A DNA stretch of 64,000 bases, taken from Terana coerulea. Taxonomy: Eukaryota; Basidiomycota; Agaricomycetes; Polyporales; Phanerochaetaceae. The position numbers were made by a program, and so were the translations under genes. Within the stretch, counting starts at the first letter, position 1. Each line of letters opens with the position of its first letter. The DNA is taken from the NCBI GenBank assembly GCA_024811115.1, contig JAKOGH010000293.1, positions 1 through 64,000 on the forward strand, read 5' to 3'. Shown here one piece after another: positions 21,361 through 32,874 of this stretch. The notes under the pieces were generated by a model. That model had not been told where the DNA came from, did not search any database, and saw only the letters and a program-made list of their open reading frames with translations.

Positions 21361-24300
21361 ATGAACGCCAACGGTTACAACCAGTTCAATCCGCAAGACC
21401 GTCTGCTCGATCCAAATTACGGTCAACCTGTTCAGTGGAACTTCCCACCTGTCGCAGAGCCCACTCGGGAGGCCCTGGTGATCAAGCTGCCAGGAAACAA
21501 CATGCCGCCCAGCACACGTAGTTCGATGCGACAAAGAACAAGCTCGATTGCATCTGGCTCCGAATACCACGCCAGTGAGCCATCTATGGAAGTCGATGAG
21601 ACAGGGAATATGCATGACGAGGAGGAGGAGGAGGACCAACCGAAGCCGCCTCAAAAGCCACAGAAGAACTACACCTCCGCGCGCGGCCGTCGCATCGCAA
21701 AGCCCAGTTACTTCGAATCCAGCGACGGCGACGCAGACGCAGATGCAGATGAACTCGACCTCATAGACAAGTCCGATGGCGGTGACGCTCCTCCAGAAGA
21801 TGAAGCCCCTTTGGGAGGCGAGGAGGAAGACCCGCAGGCCCGATACTCCCTACGCAATCGCCGCCATGCGAAGCCGAATGCTGTCTTCAGTGACGACGAG
21901 GAGCAAGCACGGTCAAGCCGCTACCCCAGCCGCAGACGGCTACGAAAGGGAGGTCAGCCAAGTACCAATGGTGCCAGCAGCCGGCCCACGCGCGCGTCGG
22001 GCTCCTCCCGCTCAAAGAAGGCCGCTAAAGCAAGTGCAGCACGCCCAAGCACTCGGCGCACCCGGGCGAGTGCGCGGCAGGATGAGCAGGACGAGAATTA
22101 CGAGGACGACGGAGAGCTGAGCAGCTCAGCTCCTGGCTCGCCCGACGGGTTCGTGGAGGAGGACGAGGACCTCGAGGAGCCGCCGGACGTCGAAGTCGGT
22201 GCCGAGGCAGACGTGGAGGGAGAAGGCGAGGAGCAGGGGACAGACGGGCGTCCGTACGCGCTGCGACAGCGCGCAAAGGTCAACTACGCGATACTCCCGC
22301 CCATCGAGGAAATGAGAGCCCCGCCGCCAAAACGTAGCGGGGGCCGCTCCAACGGTCGTTCGTACGGTCGTCCGAAGGCTCCGGGATGGAGTGCGACAGG
22401 TGCTGAGCTGAGTCGGTGGATGGGTGGTGGTGACGACTCGGTGCGTGCAACACGCCTTTGTCTACCAACGCAATCTCATTAATGAGTAGGACTCGGACTT
22501 TGCCACGCGCACGCCGCGGAAAAACTTTGGCCTGGGAGCAGCTGCTGGAGGCATGTTCGCCGGCAGTGCTGGAACGGGCGGCCTGCTACCTGCAGATCTT
22601 GCTGCCGCTGCTGGGACTCCATCAAATCTAGGGAAAGTCGGAGATGCAGGTACGTTTGGTATCTAATCATATTCATCACTCTCTGTTGAATGACGATGTA
22701 GCTCTAGCCGATGCAGACCCACTCGGTGTGAACCAAAATGTAACATTTGACGAAGTTGGAGGACTTGACGATCGTACGTCTACCACCATATCATATGCGA
22801 TGGCGCACTCACACCCAGTACTTAGATATCAATGCGCTGAAGGAAATGACATTACTCCCACTCTTATATCCCGAGGTATTTCAACGCTTCAACGTCACGC
22901 CACCTCGTGGCGTGCTCTTCCATGGTCCACCAGGTACAGGTAAAACGCTGCTTGCGCGTGCCTTAGCGGCGAGCTGTCGGTCAAACGGCAAAGGCATCTG
23001 TGCGTATTCTTCACTGCCATCCACCCATATCACTCACTCGATCCTATTTGCAGCCTTCTTTATGCGTAAAGGCGCGGACTGTCTCTCCAAATGGGTCGGT
23101 GAGGCAGAACGGCAGCTTCGGTTACTCTTCGAAGAGGCGCGAAACTCACAGCCGAGCATCATCTTTTTCGACGAAATCGATGGTCTGGCTCCAGTACGGT
23201 CCTCGAAGCAGGACCAGATACATGCTTCGATTGTCTCGACGTTGCTAGCGCTGATGGACGGTATGGACGGACGCGGGCAAGTTGTGGTTATTGGTGCTAC
23301 CAACCGACCGGATGCGATTGACCCTGCGTTGCGTCGGCCTGGCCGCTTTGACCGGGAGTTCTACTTCCCGCTGCCTAACCTTAGTGCGAGGGAGCGTATT
23401 CTCCGGATCATGACGAGCAAGTGGGCAGGCTGGGAAGATGAGAGGGGTGAGGAGAACGCGAAGGGCTTGGCAAAGTTGACAAAGGGTTACGGTGGTGCTG
23501 ATATCAGGGTATGTTGACTTGGGTTCCTTGACCTATACCGTCACGCTCATCAAGCGGCTAGGCACTATGCACGGAGGCAACTCTCAACGCAGTGCAAAGA
23601 CGATACCCCCAGATTTACAAATCAACCGATCGTCTATTACTGCAGCCGGAGACCATTAACGTCGAGCTTCGGGATTTCATGATCTCTGTCAAGAGTATGT
23701 TGCCCGGCTTCTCAACCGTATATCGAAAGTCTTATCCTCCGTTTAGAGCTTGTTCCGTCGTCGGCGAGGGCGACGGCACCAGCGGCTCAGCCGTTACCCG
23801 ACCAGCTGGTACCTCTTCTGCAGGATGCGCTGGACAGAATAAAGGCGGTCATCAACCAAGTCTTGCCTGTCAGCAAGAAGCGCACTGCGCTGGAAGAGGC
23901 CGAATGGGAAGACGAAGGAGCGGAGGGTGCCCTTGAACGAGAGTTGATGCTGCAATGTATGTTCTCTCCTTCTATTCCGCATGTATCATACTCAAATGCG
24001 AACAGCGATGGAAACGCTGCGTGTCTACCGCCCAAGAGTCGTTCTGCATGGACCGCCGGGTATGGGACATACCTACATTGCTTCGGCCGCTCTGCATCAC
24101 TTGGAAGGCTTTCATGTGCAGAGCCTTGATCTCGGTAGCCTCTTGAACGATTCCACACGAGTGCGTATATACGTCCCAGCTCGTCGCAACTCACACTGAC
24201 CGAGTATACTAGACGCCGGAAGCAGCGATAGTCCAGTTGTTCTTGGAGGCAAAACGACATCAGCCTTCCGTGGTGTATATACCTTCTTTGACGGGTTGGT

Positions 24301-26228
24301 GTGCAGCGGTCAGCGAAACGTCAAGATCAACAGTTCGCGCGATGCTGGACAGCCTAGCCCCGACGGACCCAGTGCTGCTCCTTGCGGTTGTGGACGGGCC
24401 ATTCTCTGCGCTTCCTCGAGACGTCAAGGCCTGGTTTGGAGCAACGCGGAGTAACCGCGTCGCTCTGACTCACTCTACCGCGGAGCAGCGGTCGTTCTTC
24501 TTCGAACCTGTTATCAAGGATGCACTGCGACCTCCAAATCACTTCCCCGATGGTGTCCAGCGCAAGAAGCGGGTGCTTGAAGAGTTACCCATCGCACCAC
24601 CATTAGAACCTCGCGCACCTAGCGCCGCGGAGCTGGCTGTGCAACAGGAGACAGACCAACGGACGATGACTTTGTTGAAGTTCCGCCTCGGCCCCATTCT
24701 TGCAGAATTGAAACGAAAGTTCAAGCGATTCACAAAGCGGGCTTCCGTATGTCGCTCCTTGCATATGTTTTTCCTAAACTCATGGTATCTCAGGAGGAGT
24801 ATGGCATCAACTTCGACCTTCCGGAACCGGCGCCTGCGCCTGCGCACCAGCTGGAAACAGTGACCACTACCGTTGAAGTACGCCGGAGTCCCAATGGTGA
24901 AGTTGTTGAAGTTGTCAATGAGGAACGTGTCGAGCAAGTCATCGACGTCGACCAGCCTATGGAACCTCAGGTCATTCAAGTCGATGGGATCGCTCAAGCC
25001 CCAGTCCAGGAGCAAATCCAGATTCAGCCTCAGCTATTCGACGTCGACCTGGAGCGCATGCACCTTGATCTGTACAAGGACAAGTACCTTACCCCTGACG
25101 ACTTCCTGGACGACATCCGTAAAATCGTGCATAACACCAACGTTCGCGCAAACGAGGATCCAGGAGCGGCTGTTCAGGGCGCAGGCCATGCTTACGGCGG
25201 CAGAAGTGAGCTGTCAAGACTTCGACCCGAACTTCCGTATGGAATGCCAGCGGATGGCGACTCGCGAGTTCAAACGTCGAGAGGAGTACCGCCGCAACAG
25301 GGATAAAGCTAGAGCTAGCGAGGAAGCCGCGCAGGACGGCGCGCAGAATCTCCCGACCAGGCGAAGTGCGCGCAACAACGGCCAGCAGCCCGAGCTAGCT
25401 ATCACAGATCCGCTGAAGCTGGAGCGACGACTGAAACGGGCTCGCTCGGCGGAGGCCAGTGCGGAGCCGATGGATGCTGAGATGGAGGACGAGGCCCATG
25501 CTGCGAAGCGTTCTCGGGTGTCTAGCCACGAGGTGGAAGGTCAGGAGGTTGGTCCCGGCGAACATCCAAATAGCCCTCCTCTTCGGGCACATGCGGTTCG
25601 TTTCGTGGACGACGTGAGGCAGAAGGAAGAGCCTTCGTCGCCTACTCCGCATGCAAATGACCCCTTGCCGGAACTTCCAACGCACGAACTTCAACCTGCG
25701 TCTCACGCAGCTGGCTTCGACTCCACCTTGCTCAACCCGATGTCACCAACTACCCAGCTCGCGCTGTATCCTATGCTTACGTCGCCAGCATCAACGACAT
25801 CCCAGTTGCCTGCCGACGGTGTAGACGCCTTGCAGCCGAACGGGATAGTCCATGATGAGCGACCGCCGACGGAGAGCCAGGAAATGCCAGTCGACCCACC
25901 TGCTGTTCATGCCGAAGAGCCCATTCGTTCTCCTCCGCCTGAACCTATGCTGGTTGAACGGACTCCCACACCACCTCTTCCAGACTTTGTCCTCAATGAG
26001 GACGAGTTGGGCCAGCTCAAACTCGACTTGCAGGTCAAGACCCATTCGCTCAACATTGAGCAGCTTGAGCAGCTGCGGGCTATGTGTCTCGCTACGATAT
26101 GGAAACGTCGCTCAGAGTGGGACCGCTCTGCCCTCGTTCAAGAATTGCGAGAAACAGTGGGAACTTTTGTGGAGGAAGTGAACCTTGATGATATGGATTC
26201 GGTCACACCAGGTGCTGAAGAGTACTGA
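21361..26228 (+). CDS. AAA+ ATPase with bromodomain region, Yta7/ATAD2 type
   Basis: Preferred start MNANGYNQFNPQDRL at 21361. A long acidic/basic N-terminus leads to FGLGAAAGGMFAG and VTFDEVGGLDD. AAA1 follows: Walker A GPPGTGKT (about 22.93 kb), pore loop KWVGEAERQLRLLFEEA, Walker B IIFFDEIDGLAP, GATNRPDAIDPALRRPGRFD. The second AAA domain is degenerate: HGPPGMGHTY has His where the Walker Lys should be (about 24.05 kb). Downstream, the region with KYLTPDDFLDDIRKIVHNTN corresponds to the weak bromodomain of this family. A charged linker and a C-terminal helical domain (LVQELRETVGTFVEEVNLDD) end at TGA 26226-26228. The family binds acetylated chromatin and controls histone H3-H4 density and transcription in the nucleus. 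About seven short introns, all in frame. Confidence 0.93.
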
Positions 26229-26375
26229 CGACTCCTCTTTCATTCGTTTGTACTATTAGATTACGATGCGGAATGTATCCCCTGTCATTATTTGTTTGCT
26301 CTTTGACCTTGCACGATACCATCGATGTAATATCATGTCGGCGACGACATTACCCTATAGCATAGTTTGTAACAA

Positions 26376-29016
26376 TCATCGTGAGTACGACGGCGTGTAG
26401 CCTGCTGGGTCGTGTTCCACGACATCTACCCAAACACAATCTTCCCAGGGAAGGACCACGCCGCGCTCGGTTACACCCTGTACGTAGAAGCGTACGCCTC
26501 GAGCGTGGTTCACCAAAGAGTCCAAACTCGCAGGGTCTACGAAGAATCGATTTGCGCGGCCGTCAAAGCCCGTCGTTCCGATGAAGGTAGCATCCTCAGG
26601 TCGTAGGGCTACGCCCACCTCGGACGAGTGTCGAAGGACGAATACATTGAAGTACAAGCAGGCTGGAGCAGGAATGCTGACAGGCCAGGCTGGATTAGGA
26701 TCGTCGGGAGACGTGATGGTGATCTGCGTGAGAGGCGGGAGGTACTCTCCAACCTCCCAGGACAGAATGCCCGAGAACAACGACGGTGGTGACGGCTCGA
26801 AATCCGCCCAGATGATTCTTGGTCTGGGCTGGACTGCGGTAGATGGAGTGCTCGGGTAAACTGCCAACGAACCGAGAGCGATGCTGATATCAAGTGGTAT
26901 AGTAGGATCCTCCGTGGCGAAGCCGAAAACAATCCCAATGGCGCAGCCGATGTCTGCAGTGTCGTTCGCGTTCGCGGTGAGCTCGATTGAGATCTGCTTC
27001 CAGTCCTGTGGGAGATCCAAGCAGAGCGAATCCACGGCGTTTAGCTCGAGCGCGACGCCAGTGTTTCTGGTGACGGATTTTGCATGCAAGCCGACATCTG
27101 CAACCTCGACAGACTCGGGGAGGTCAGTCTTGTATACGAGTGTCGCAGTATACGGAGTCCCAGGAGACAACGCCAAGAGATTGGATTGGGATCCAGAGAC
27201 AGCGGAAGAAACGCATCTTCTGCATCTGAGCCTGCCACTGGTAGTGAGAGGCGTAAAGAATTTCCACCTAACCAGGCGTCTTCCATGTTCAATGAGGAGG
27301 ATGCGGACGGTAACGCTTCCATGCGGTCGGATTCGTGCCAAGAGAGACTCGGACGAGGGCCACAAAAAGTCCCCGAGCGAACAATTCTTGTTGAGGTCGG
27401 TCCATCCCTCGCCCTCCGTCTCCCACACTTTCGCGCCTTCAATAAACCAAGCACGGCCGACGCCTGGGGAGAAATGTAGTGAAAAAGGCAAGCTCTTTAG
27501 GATTCGGAGGCGGCCTAGAAGGGAAGAAGGCAGTGATAGGTTTGTAGGGGCCATGGTCGCACTGGGAGTGAGCGTCACCGGGTGGGGTGGGGTCCTCGAC
27601 GTCTGGAGAATCGGCTGGATCTGCCGGTCCAACCCACAGCAAGCGCTCGTAAGCCCACCAAGCATCCCAGTTCCACCCAGGCTTATCTTGCTCGCTTTCC
27701 CAAGACCATGCGTGACCAAATAGCGCAACGCTGAGTCCCAACGACCCTGGATCGATGTGGGTAATAGCCTTGTAGGAAGAGAGACCGCCACCGCCATGCT
27801 GGTTTCGACCCCAGACGTCAACGCCCACGTAGATGTCGCTCAATGACTTCGATTTCTGATGAAGCTGCTGATTCTCGAGGGTCAGGAAGTATTGAGCTGT
27901 CAAGTTTGGATAGTGAGGAGGCCACTGTTGACAGCGCTCTAGTTAGCACGCACAGTGTAGGTATTGCAAGATACCAACTCACAGTATAGTTGGTGAAGAA
28001 GGCCGAGGACGGCATGAAGAATGGAAGATTGAGACTGTTGAGTCTGTCTTGCCATCTCAGCTGTCCGTCAATGATGACACTATCATACCTGATAATACTA
28101 TGAGCACAACTGCACTACAGTATAGATTGGAACTTACCAGACAACTTCAGCATGATCGCCAACCACAAGCTTGAGCTCTCGCTCGAGAAGAGCAATCCAT
28201 AGTGACAGAGCCCTCGTCTGCTCGGCACCGCCTCGCTGAGGTACTTCGAAGTTGAGGAGGTAGCCATCGAATCCGCGCTGATGAGCGAGGCTCGCTAGGA
28301 CGCGTGCATAATGCGGTGAGACCGGAAGTGAGCTGGATGCGGTAGGATGCCCTGGACCAGTCCTAGATTGCGGCAACCGCCCCACCAGAAGCTTCAGGCA
28401 GTCTGGCTCACTTTCCACATGTTCAAAAATCCTGCAAAGATTTAGATCGTTCCATGAAGCACAGATCAAGGGTCACATATGCTTACAAAGTCCCGAGCAT
28501 CTTTACCCCTTGTCTATGTGCAGCGGTGATCCATGCCGATGGCGGGACTGTAACTCTTTGGTGAGAAAAGCTGAGAACGTCTAATGAGGACAATAGAAAC
28601 ACCGGCTGTGATGTACTCACTAGATAAAGCTCTCGCAGTGGGACCAGAAGTTGAACGTATAAGCCAAGGCCGAGGGCCTTTCCGTGTACCCGCCCTGTAG
28701 TAGCAAATGAGTCAGTCAAAGATTTAAGGGAAGATTGAGATAGCGAGGTTCACCTTGTAATCGTGACAGACCTAGAAAGCTTAGTCTGAGACATCGCTCG
28801 CTATTAGGGCTGTGGTCTGAAGGGTAAGCTCACCAAAAGTTTGCCCTGGTGGCCTGTGCCCTCGGGAACAGACTCCGACCTAGGTGTGTATGGTAGTATC
28901 CCCGTCAGCTTCTGTGCAGGAAAAGATGCCCATCGGTCTAGTTCCGCCAATGTTGTGAAGTATGGTGCTTCGTCCCCCACGAGGGATACGATGTGATCAT
29001 TCCCCCTCAACGGCAT
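26376..29016 (-). CDS. Glycoside hydrolase family 85, cytosolic endo-beta-N-acetylglucosaminidase
   Basis: ENGases cut the GlcNAc-GlcNAc core bond of N-glycans, in the cytosol during disposal of misfolded glycoproteins. Visible in order: MPLRGNDHIVSLVG (ATG 29016); YFTTLAELDRWASFPAQKL; LPYTPRSESVPEGTGHQGKL; FSHQRVTVPPSAWITAAHRQGVKMLGT, with its C-terminal part split by introns; the active site FDGYLLNFEVP, where N and E fit the catalytic Asn/Glu pair; FFMPSSAFFTNYT; DIYVGVDVWGRNQHGGGG; and SPGVGRAWFIEG, then beta-rich C-terminal domains to the stop at 26376-26378. Frame-open sequence extends upstream to 29.15 kb (TGPGIDPFTWLYSGE), so the true start may be further 5' through an unseen exon. 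The reading frame changes by one base at about 27464-27495: FFPSRPPPNPKELAFF in one frame, then FSPGVGRAWF in the next. Confidence 0.85.
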
Positions 29017-30425
29017 GCCGTACGATAGTGAATCCTTGCTCAAAAGCGACAAATCTCGACCTGCTTCGCCAGAGTAGAGCCAGGTGAAGGGGTCGATGCC
29101 TGGTCCAGTCTGACAGACTGTACTTAGGCTGTGGTTACGCTCGTCGCTAGGTACGCTGGAACTTGGTAGTAGTATTCAAGTATCATGCTCTGACTGCGAA
29201 AGCTCAGAAGAGAGATGTCGGCAAATGCCGCGATACCAAATAGAGGCCAAATAAACACCGTCGGCCAATCACAGGACTTGCTGGCTGAGACTGGTTTCAC
29301 CAAATCAATGTGTCGTAGTAGGTTGGGCTTAATCTCACCAGCAAGATTATTTTTATGCGGTCCCTTTGGCAATAACAGCTCATTCTTGCATACACAGTGG
29401 GGTTATGAGTTGGTTCGATACGAGCGCTCGCTCGTGTTTACATAAGCAAACTCTCTTGGAGCGCCCAGCAGAAAACGCACACTCCTTTTCGTACTGCCAC
29501 GATAGCGGGGTTATAACACTGAAAGTCCTTAAAGAACTTGTCTAGAAAAGTATGAGTAGTTGACTTATTGTACGCATGAATCCCTGGCGTGCCCTGGTGA
29601 CAGGGCGTCGTACAGGGTCTCCGTTGCGGTTTTAGCTTGCCTGTCCATTCCTGGAAGCGGGTCCTGTGCCGACAGCGTCGTTGGTGGGTATCTGCCGACA
29701 GGTACATGTGAGCATGTCGCAGAGGCTTTAGATCTGGCTGGAACAGGGCGCACTGACAAACCGTGGTAGAGGATTGTGGCATAGGGGGCGGGGACCCCTC
29801 GAGTTGTCGTTTGCGTTCTATCTGGGGAAAAGATAGCGACCCATGGCTGTGTTAGATTTTACTGAATCCTAGGCTGAAGTACACGCACCACAGGCGATCA
29901 GCAATAACTCCACGAGAAAATGAAGCCCAGGCTCGGTAAGATGCAAGTTGAGAATAATAGTGCAAGCTGGGCCTAGGTCGTTGATGGCTTTTCTTTACAT
30001 AGATGCCCTTCGTACTTTGAGGCCGCGTCGCAATATTTCCAAGCGGCGCATGCCGCCACCAGGAGGTCTCTACGAAGTTTGACGGGATTGATGGCGCTAC
30101 GGGCCAATCGGGATTCGTCTCCACACTCCCGCGCCCTACCCTTATTAGGCTTGGTGCAGAACTTTGCTAAACGCCAAACCGAATCCGCTCGAGGCATGGA
30201 AGCCGCAAGCCAGAACAAATGTGCGAAAGCGGCGCAGGGGCGACTCTGCTAAAGGCCCAAAGCCCCATATGTGTGGGCGTGCGGGCCAACGCCGGGAAGG
30301 TGCCACCGACCGCGCCCTGTATATGAAGGCCTCGCCCTCCCGACGGCTGCTCGACGACCTGCCCTCTCTGTTTCTTCTCCCTTCACGTTCGCGAACACGC
30401 CGTCACTGCCGACCCCGACGCAGAC
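29017..30425. other. Divergent intergenic region, ENGase / SLATT gene
   Basis: 1.4 kb with no convincing gene. The left 150 bp may still encode the ENGase N-terminus. Other short ORFs (29.4-30.2 kb, both strands) look random in composition. Confidence 0.4.
30320..30327 (+). promoter_or_regulatory. Probable TATA box of the SLATT gene
   Basis: TATATGAA, about 100 bp before the proposed ATG at 30426. This leaves a leader of roughly 70 nt if transcription starts 30 bp downstream. Confidence 0.4.
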
Positions 30426-32874
30426 ATGGACGGTCAGCACGGCGCACGCCAGATGACGCGCACGTCGTCGCCGGAGGGCTCGAGGGGCGAGCAGAGAGCA
30501 GCAGGAAGGGCAGCGAGGGCCGCATCGAGGTCAGCGTCCAGCTTAGCACACCACTATCGCGCTTTAACCTTCACCATCACAGCACGTCGAGCTTTTAGCT
30601 ACGCACGCTGCCCACGCACCAGGCGCGTCCGAGGAGTTGAAGGGCGCAGAAAGCAGCACGACGGGTAGCAAGGCCCACATCGCGGTGCCTGCGGTCAACA
30701 TCCAGCCCAGCACGCCGTCACCGCCACCTGTTGAGACCATGCAAGCTAGATCTATCGAGCTTCCAGCTATGCAAGCAGCTCATGCACTCAGCGAATCCGA
30801 GTCGTCACGTCCTCCTTCTGCACGGTCAGGCCCCTCCGTCCAGATCCAGCTCCCCGCCATAGAGCCTACCCTCAAGTACGCCGCGCCCTCGTCCCCTTCT
30901 GCTCGACTCCGCCACGCCCGGCATCCTCCTCACAGAATCGCGACGCTCTTCGCTCGGCCTACCTCCGCCGCCGCCCCCAAAGCCTATGTCGGCGTACTTC
31001 CCGCCTGAACACGCCGCAATCGAGCAGCAGCAAAGTGTGCGTCGGTTCACGCGCTCACCGTCCCCCGGCTACTCTGGCGGCGACGAGGGGCGTCCGATGT
31101 CTGCGGGACAGGCGAGCATGTCGCGCCGCCCTATCTCGCTGCGCATCATGACGCCGCGCGACCGCGCGCACGACGACTCCATGCAGTCATCTTCCGCCCA
31201 CCGCTCAGGCAATGCACGCGCAGGCAGCTACGCCGACACGCATGCCCCGTCGCACAGGCAGAGTGCGCATAGTGCCCACGTTTCGCGCCACGGCTCGGCG
31301 CGCCACGGGCAAGGCGTCGGCGGCTACGACGACGGCGACAAAGAGTACCCCATGGCGTCGCCACTGCCCATGGCGGGGCCGTACCCGGACCCCCTGCACC
31401 CCTCTCCGGTTCACCAACGCCCGTCAAATGCCCAGCGCCAGAGCGGGCACCTCTCGCGGCCCGGGTCGACGGCGAACGGGCAGGGCAACGGCGCGGAGTA
31501 CGCCCGTGCGCGCAGCATCGGCCGCGCGACGAGCTACGGCGGCGAAGGCGTGCCAGAGTACAACGTCCCCGGCTCGCGCAAGTCCACGATGGGCGAGTCA
31601 TATGCCTCTTCGGTGAGTATCCTCCCGTTTTCGGGTTCGGGTTCATTTCCCCCACGAACGCCCATAATGCGGTCATACGTTGTCTGGACCCTGGGCGGGT
31701 GCAGGGGTGGCGTTGGCAGCCAGAATGGACGCGCGTGGGCATCTCCAGCGGACGCCCTGGTGCCGTGTGTGTGCCCCCTGCAAGAACACCGCGGGCTACT
31801 TCATTTGGGCGCGGAGAAAATACTGTCGACAGAAGGCAGAGCTCAGCTTCCCGTCACGTCGTGCTGCAAAGCCTCTGATGTCGAATATTGGAGCGCGCCC
31901 CGTGCTTTGCCCCGGGTGCTTCCGTGACACGGTCGGCGTGCATCGTACGGAGGAGCCCGCATTCGTGCAACAGCACGACGTAATCGTGGGTTCCAGGCGG
32001 TGGAGTCTTGTATATTTGCACCCGTGCGCTCGAACATTCTGGCGAGCATAGCGCTGATATTTTGTCCCCTTTTTTCCACAGAACGGCGAAAAGAATGTAG
32101 CCGAGCGGCTGAAGCCGACGTTGGACAACGCGAAAACAGAGCTCGCAAAGGCGAAGGTGAAAGGTGCGCTTATGTTTGAATATTTGCAGAGGCGACGACA
32201 TGCTGACTTCGTTGCAGCGCGCGCGACGAGCTGGTCACTCAACTTCGCCATCGGCGCCCAAGTTCTCCTCGGCGCACTCACCACCGGCGTCGCCGCCGCG
32301 ACCTCAGGCCGCCAGACCAGCATCGCGACCTCCGTCCTCGGCGGGCTCTCCACGCTCGCCGCGACCTCAGGCCGCCAGACCAGCATCGCGACCTCCGTCC
32401 TCGGCGGGCTCTCCACGCTCGCCGCGTCCTGCGAAAGCCCGGGGGTCCGACGAGCCCGAGTTCTCGATCACGCGCTGCAAGGACCTCGAGAACTTCGTGC
32501 GCGAGCTCGACGCGACGGTGCTCGACCGCGGGCACCTCGTCGGCGGCGCGCACGACGCGACGGTCGCGTCCTACCGCGCGCGCTTCGAGGAGATCATGGG
32601 CCACGAGCCCGGCGGCCTCGAGAAGGTCGTCAAGGACATGTGGTCCCGCGGCGCCGCGTACATGCACGACCCCGAGAGCGCCGGCCACGCGCTCCAGGCC
32701 GGCCTCCAGCACATGGTCCCGCACCTCCACCACGACGACCCCGCCGCGGCGGTGCCGATGGCGCAGGTGCAGCCGGCGATGCAGACGATGCCGGGATGGC
32801 ACCACAGCCTCAACGAGAAGGCGACACTGCCTGTGGGCTTGACATATGGCCAGCAGCACATGCCGCATGTGTAA
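30426..32874 (+). CDS. SLATT-fungal 2TM effector-domain protein, frame broken
   Basis: Proposed start MDGQHGARQMTRTSSPEG. A long Ser/Pro/His-rich disordered part follows, with a 60-nt intron (30876-30935) joining EPTLK to SRRSSLGLPPPP. After an intron ending near 32081 comes ERLKPTLDNAKTELAKAKVK, then a 54-nt intron (32164-32217), then SWSLNFAIGAQVLLGALTTG and GRQTSIATSVLGGLSTLAAS: the two membrane helices of the SLATT-fungal domain. KARGSDEPEFSITRCKDLEN and DATVLDRGHLVGG complete it. The fold is shared with bacterial 2TM effectors tied to nucleotide-signalling conflict systems; the fungal function is unknown. A 63-bp unit (32298-32360 = 32361-32423) is duplicated, repeating helix two. Right after it the frame shifts (AASC... 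to KARG...). The first splice junction (about 30.53-30.60 kb) does not close in frame, so the N-terminus is uncertain. Stop at 32872-32874. Confidence 0.75.
32298..32423 (+). repeat. Exact 63-bp tandem duplication in the SLATT transmembrane region
   Basis: 32298-32360 and 32361-32423 are identical, each starting GCGACCTCAGGCCGCCAGAC. Each copy encodes 21 residues containing SGRQTSIATSVLGGLSTLA, so the second membrane helix occurs twice. Confidence 0.95.

Noticed and set aside
22025..22283. Minus-strand ORFs rich in Arg/Ser/Pro in the AAA ATPase gene
   Set aside because: Shadows of the acidic low-complexity N-terminus encoded on the plus strand.
26881..27723. 280-residue plus-strand ORF
   Set aside because: Antisense shadow of the GH85 gene, whose domains are clear on the minus strand.
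30876..30935. Apparent frameshift in the SLATT gene disordered region
   Set aside because: A 60-nt GTACGC...CACAG intron joins EPTLK to SRRSSLG in frame.
31146..31742. 198-residue minus-strand Arg-rich ORF
   Set aside because: Antisense of the GC-rich disordered part of the SLATT gene; composition explains the long open frame.
31980..32430. CRISPR-like or satellite array in the GC-rich SLATT region
   Set aside because: Only two copies of one 63-bp unit with no spacer; this is a simple tandem duplication in a coding sequence.
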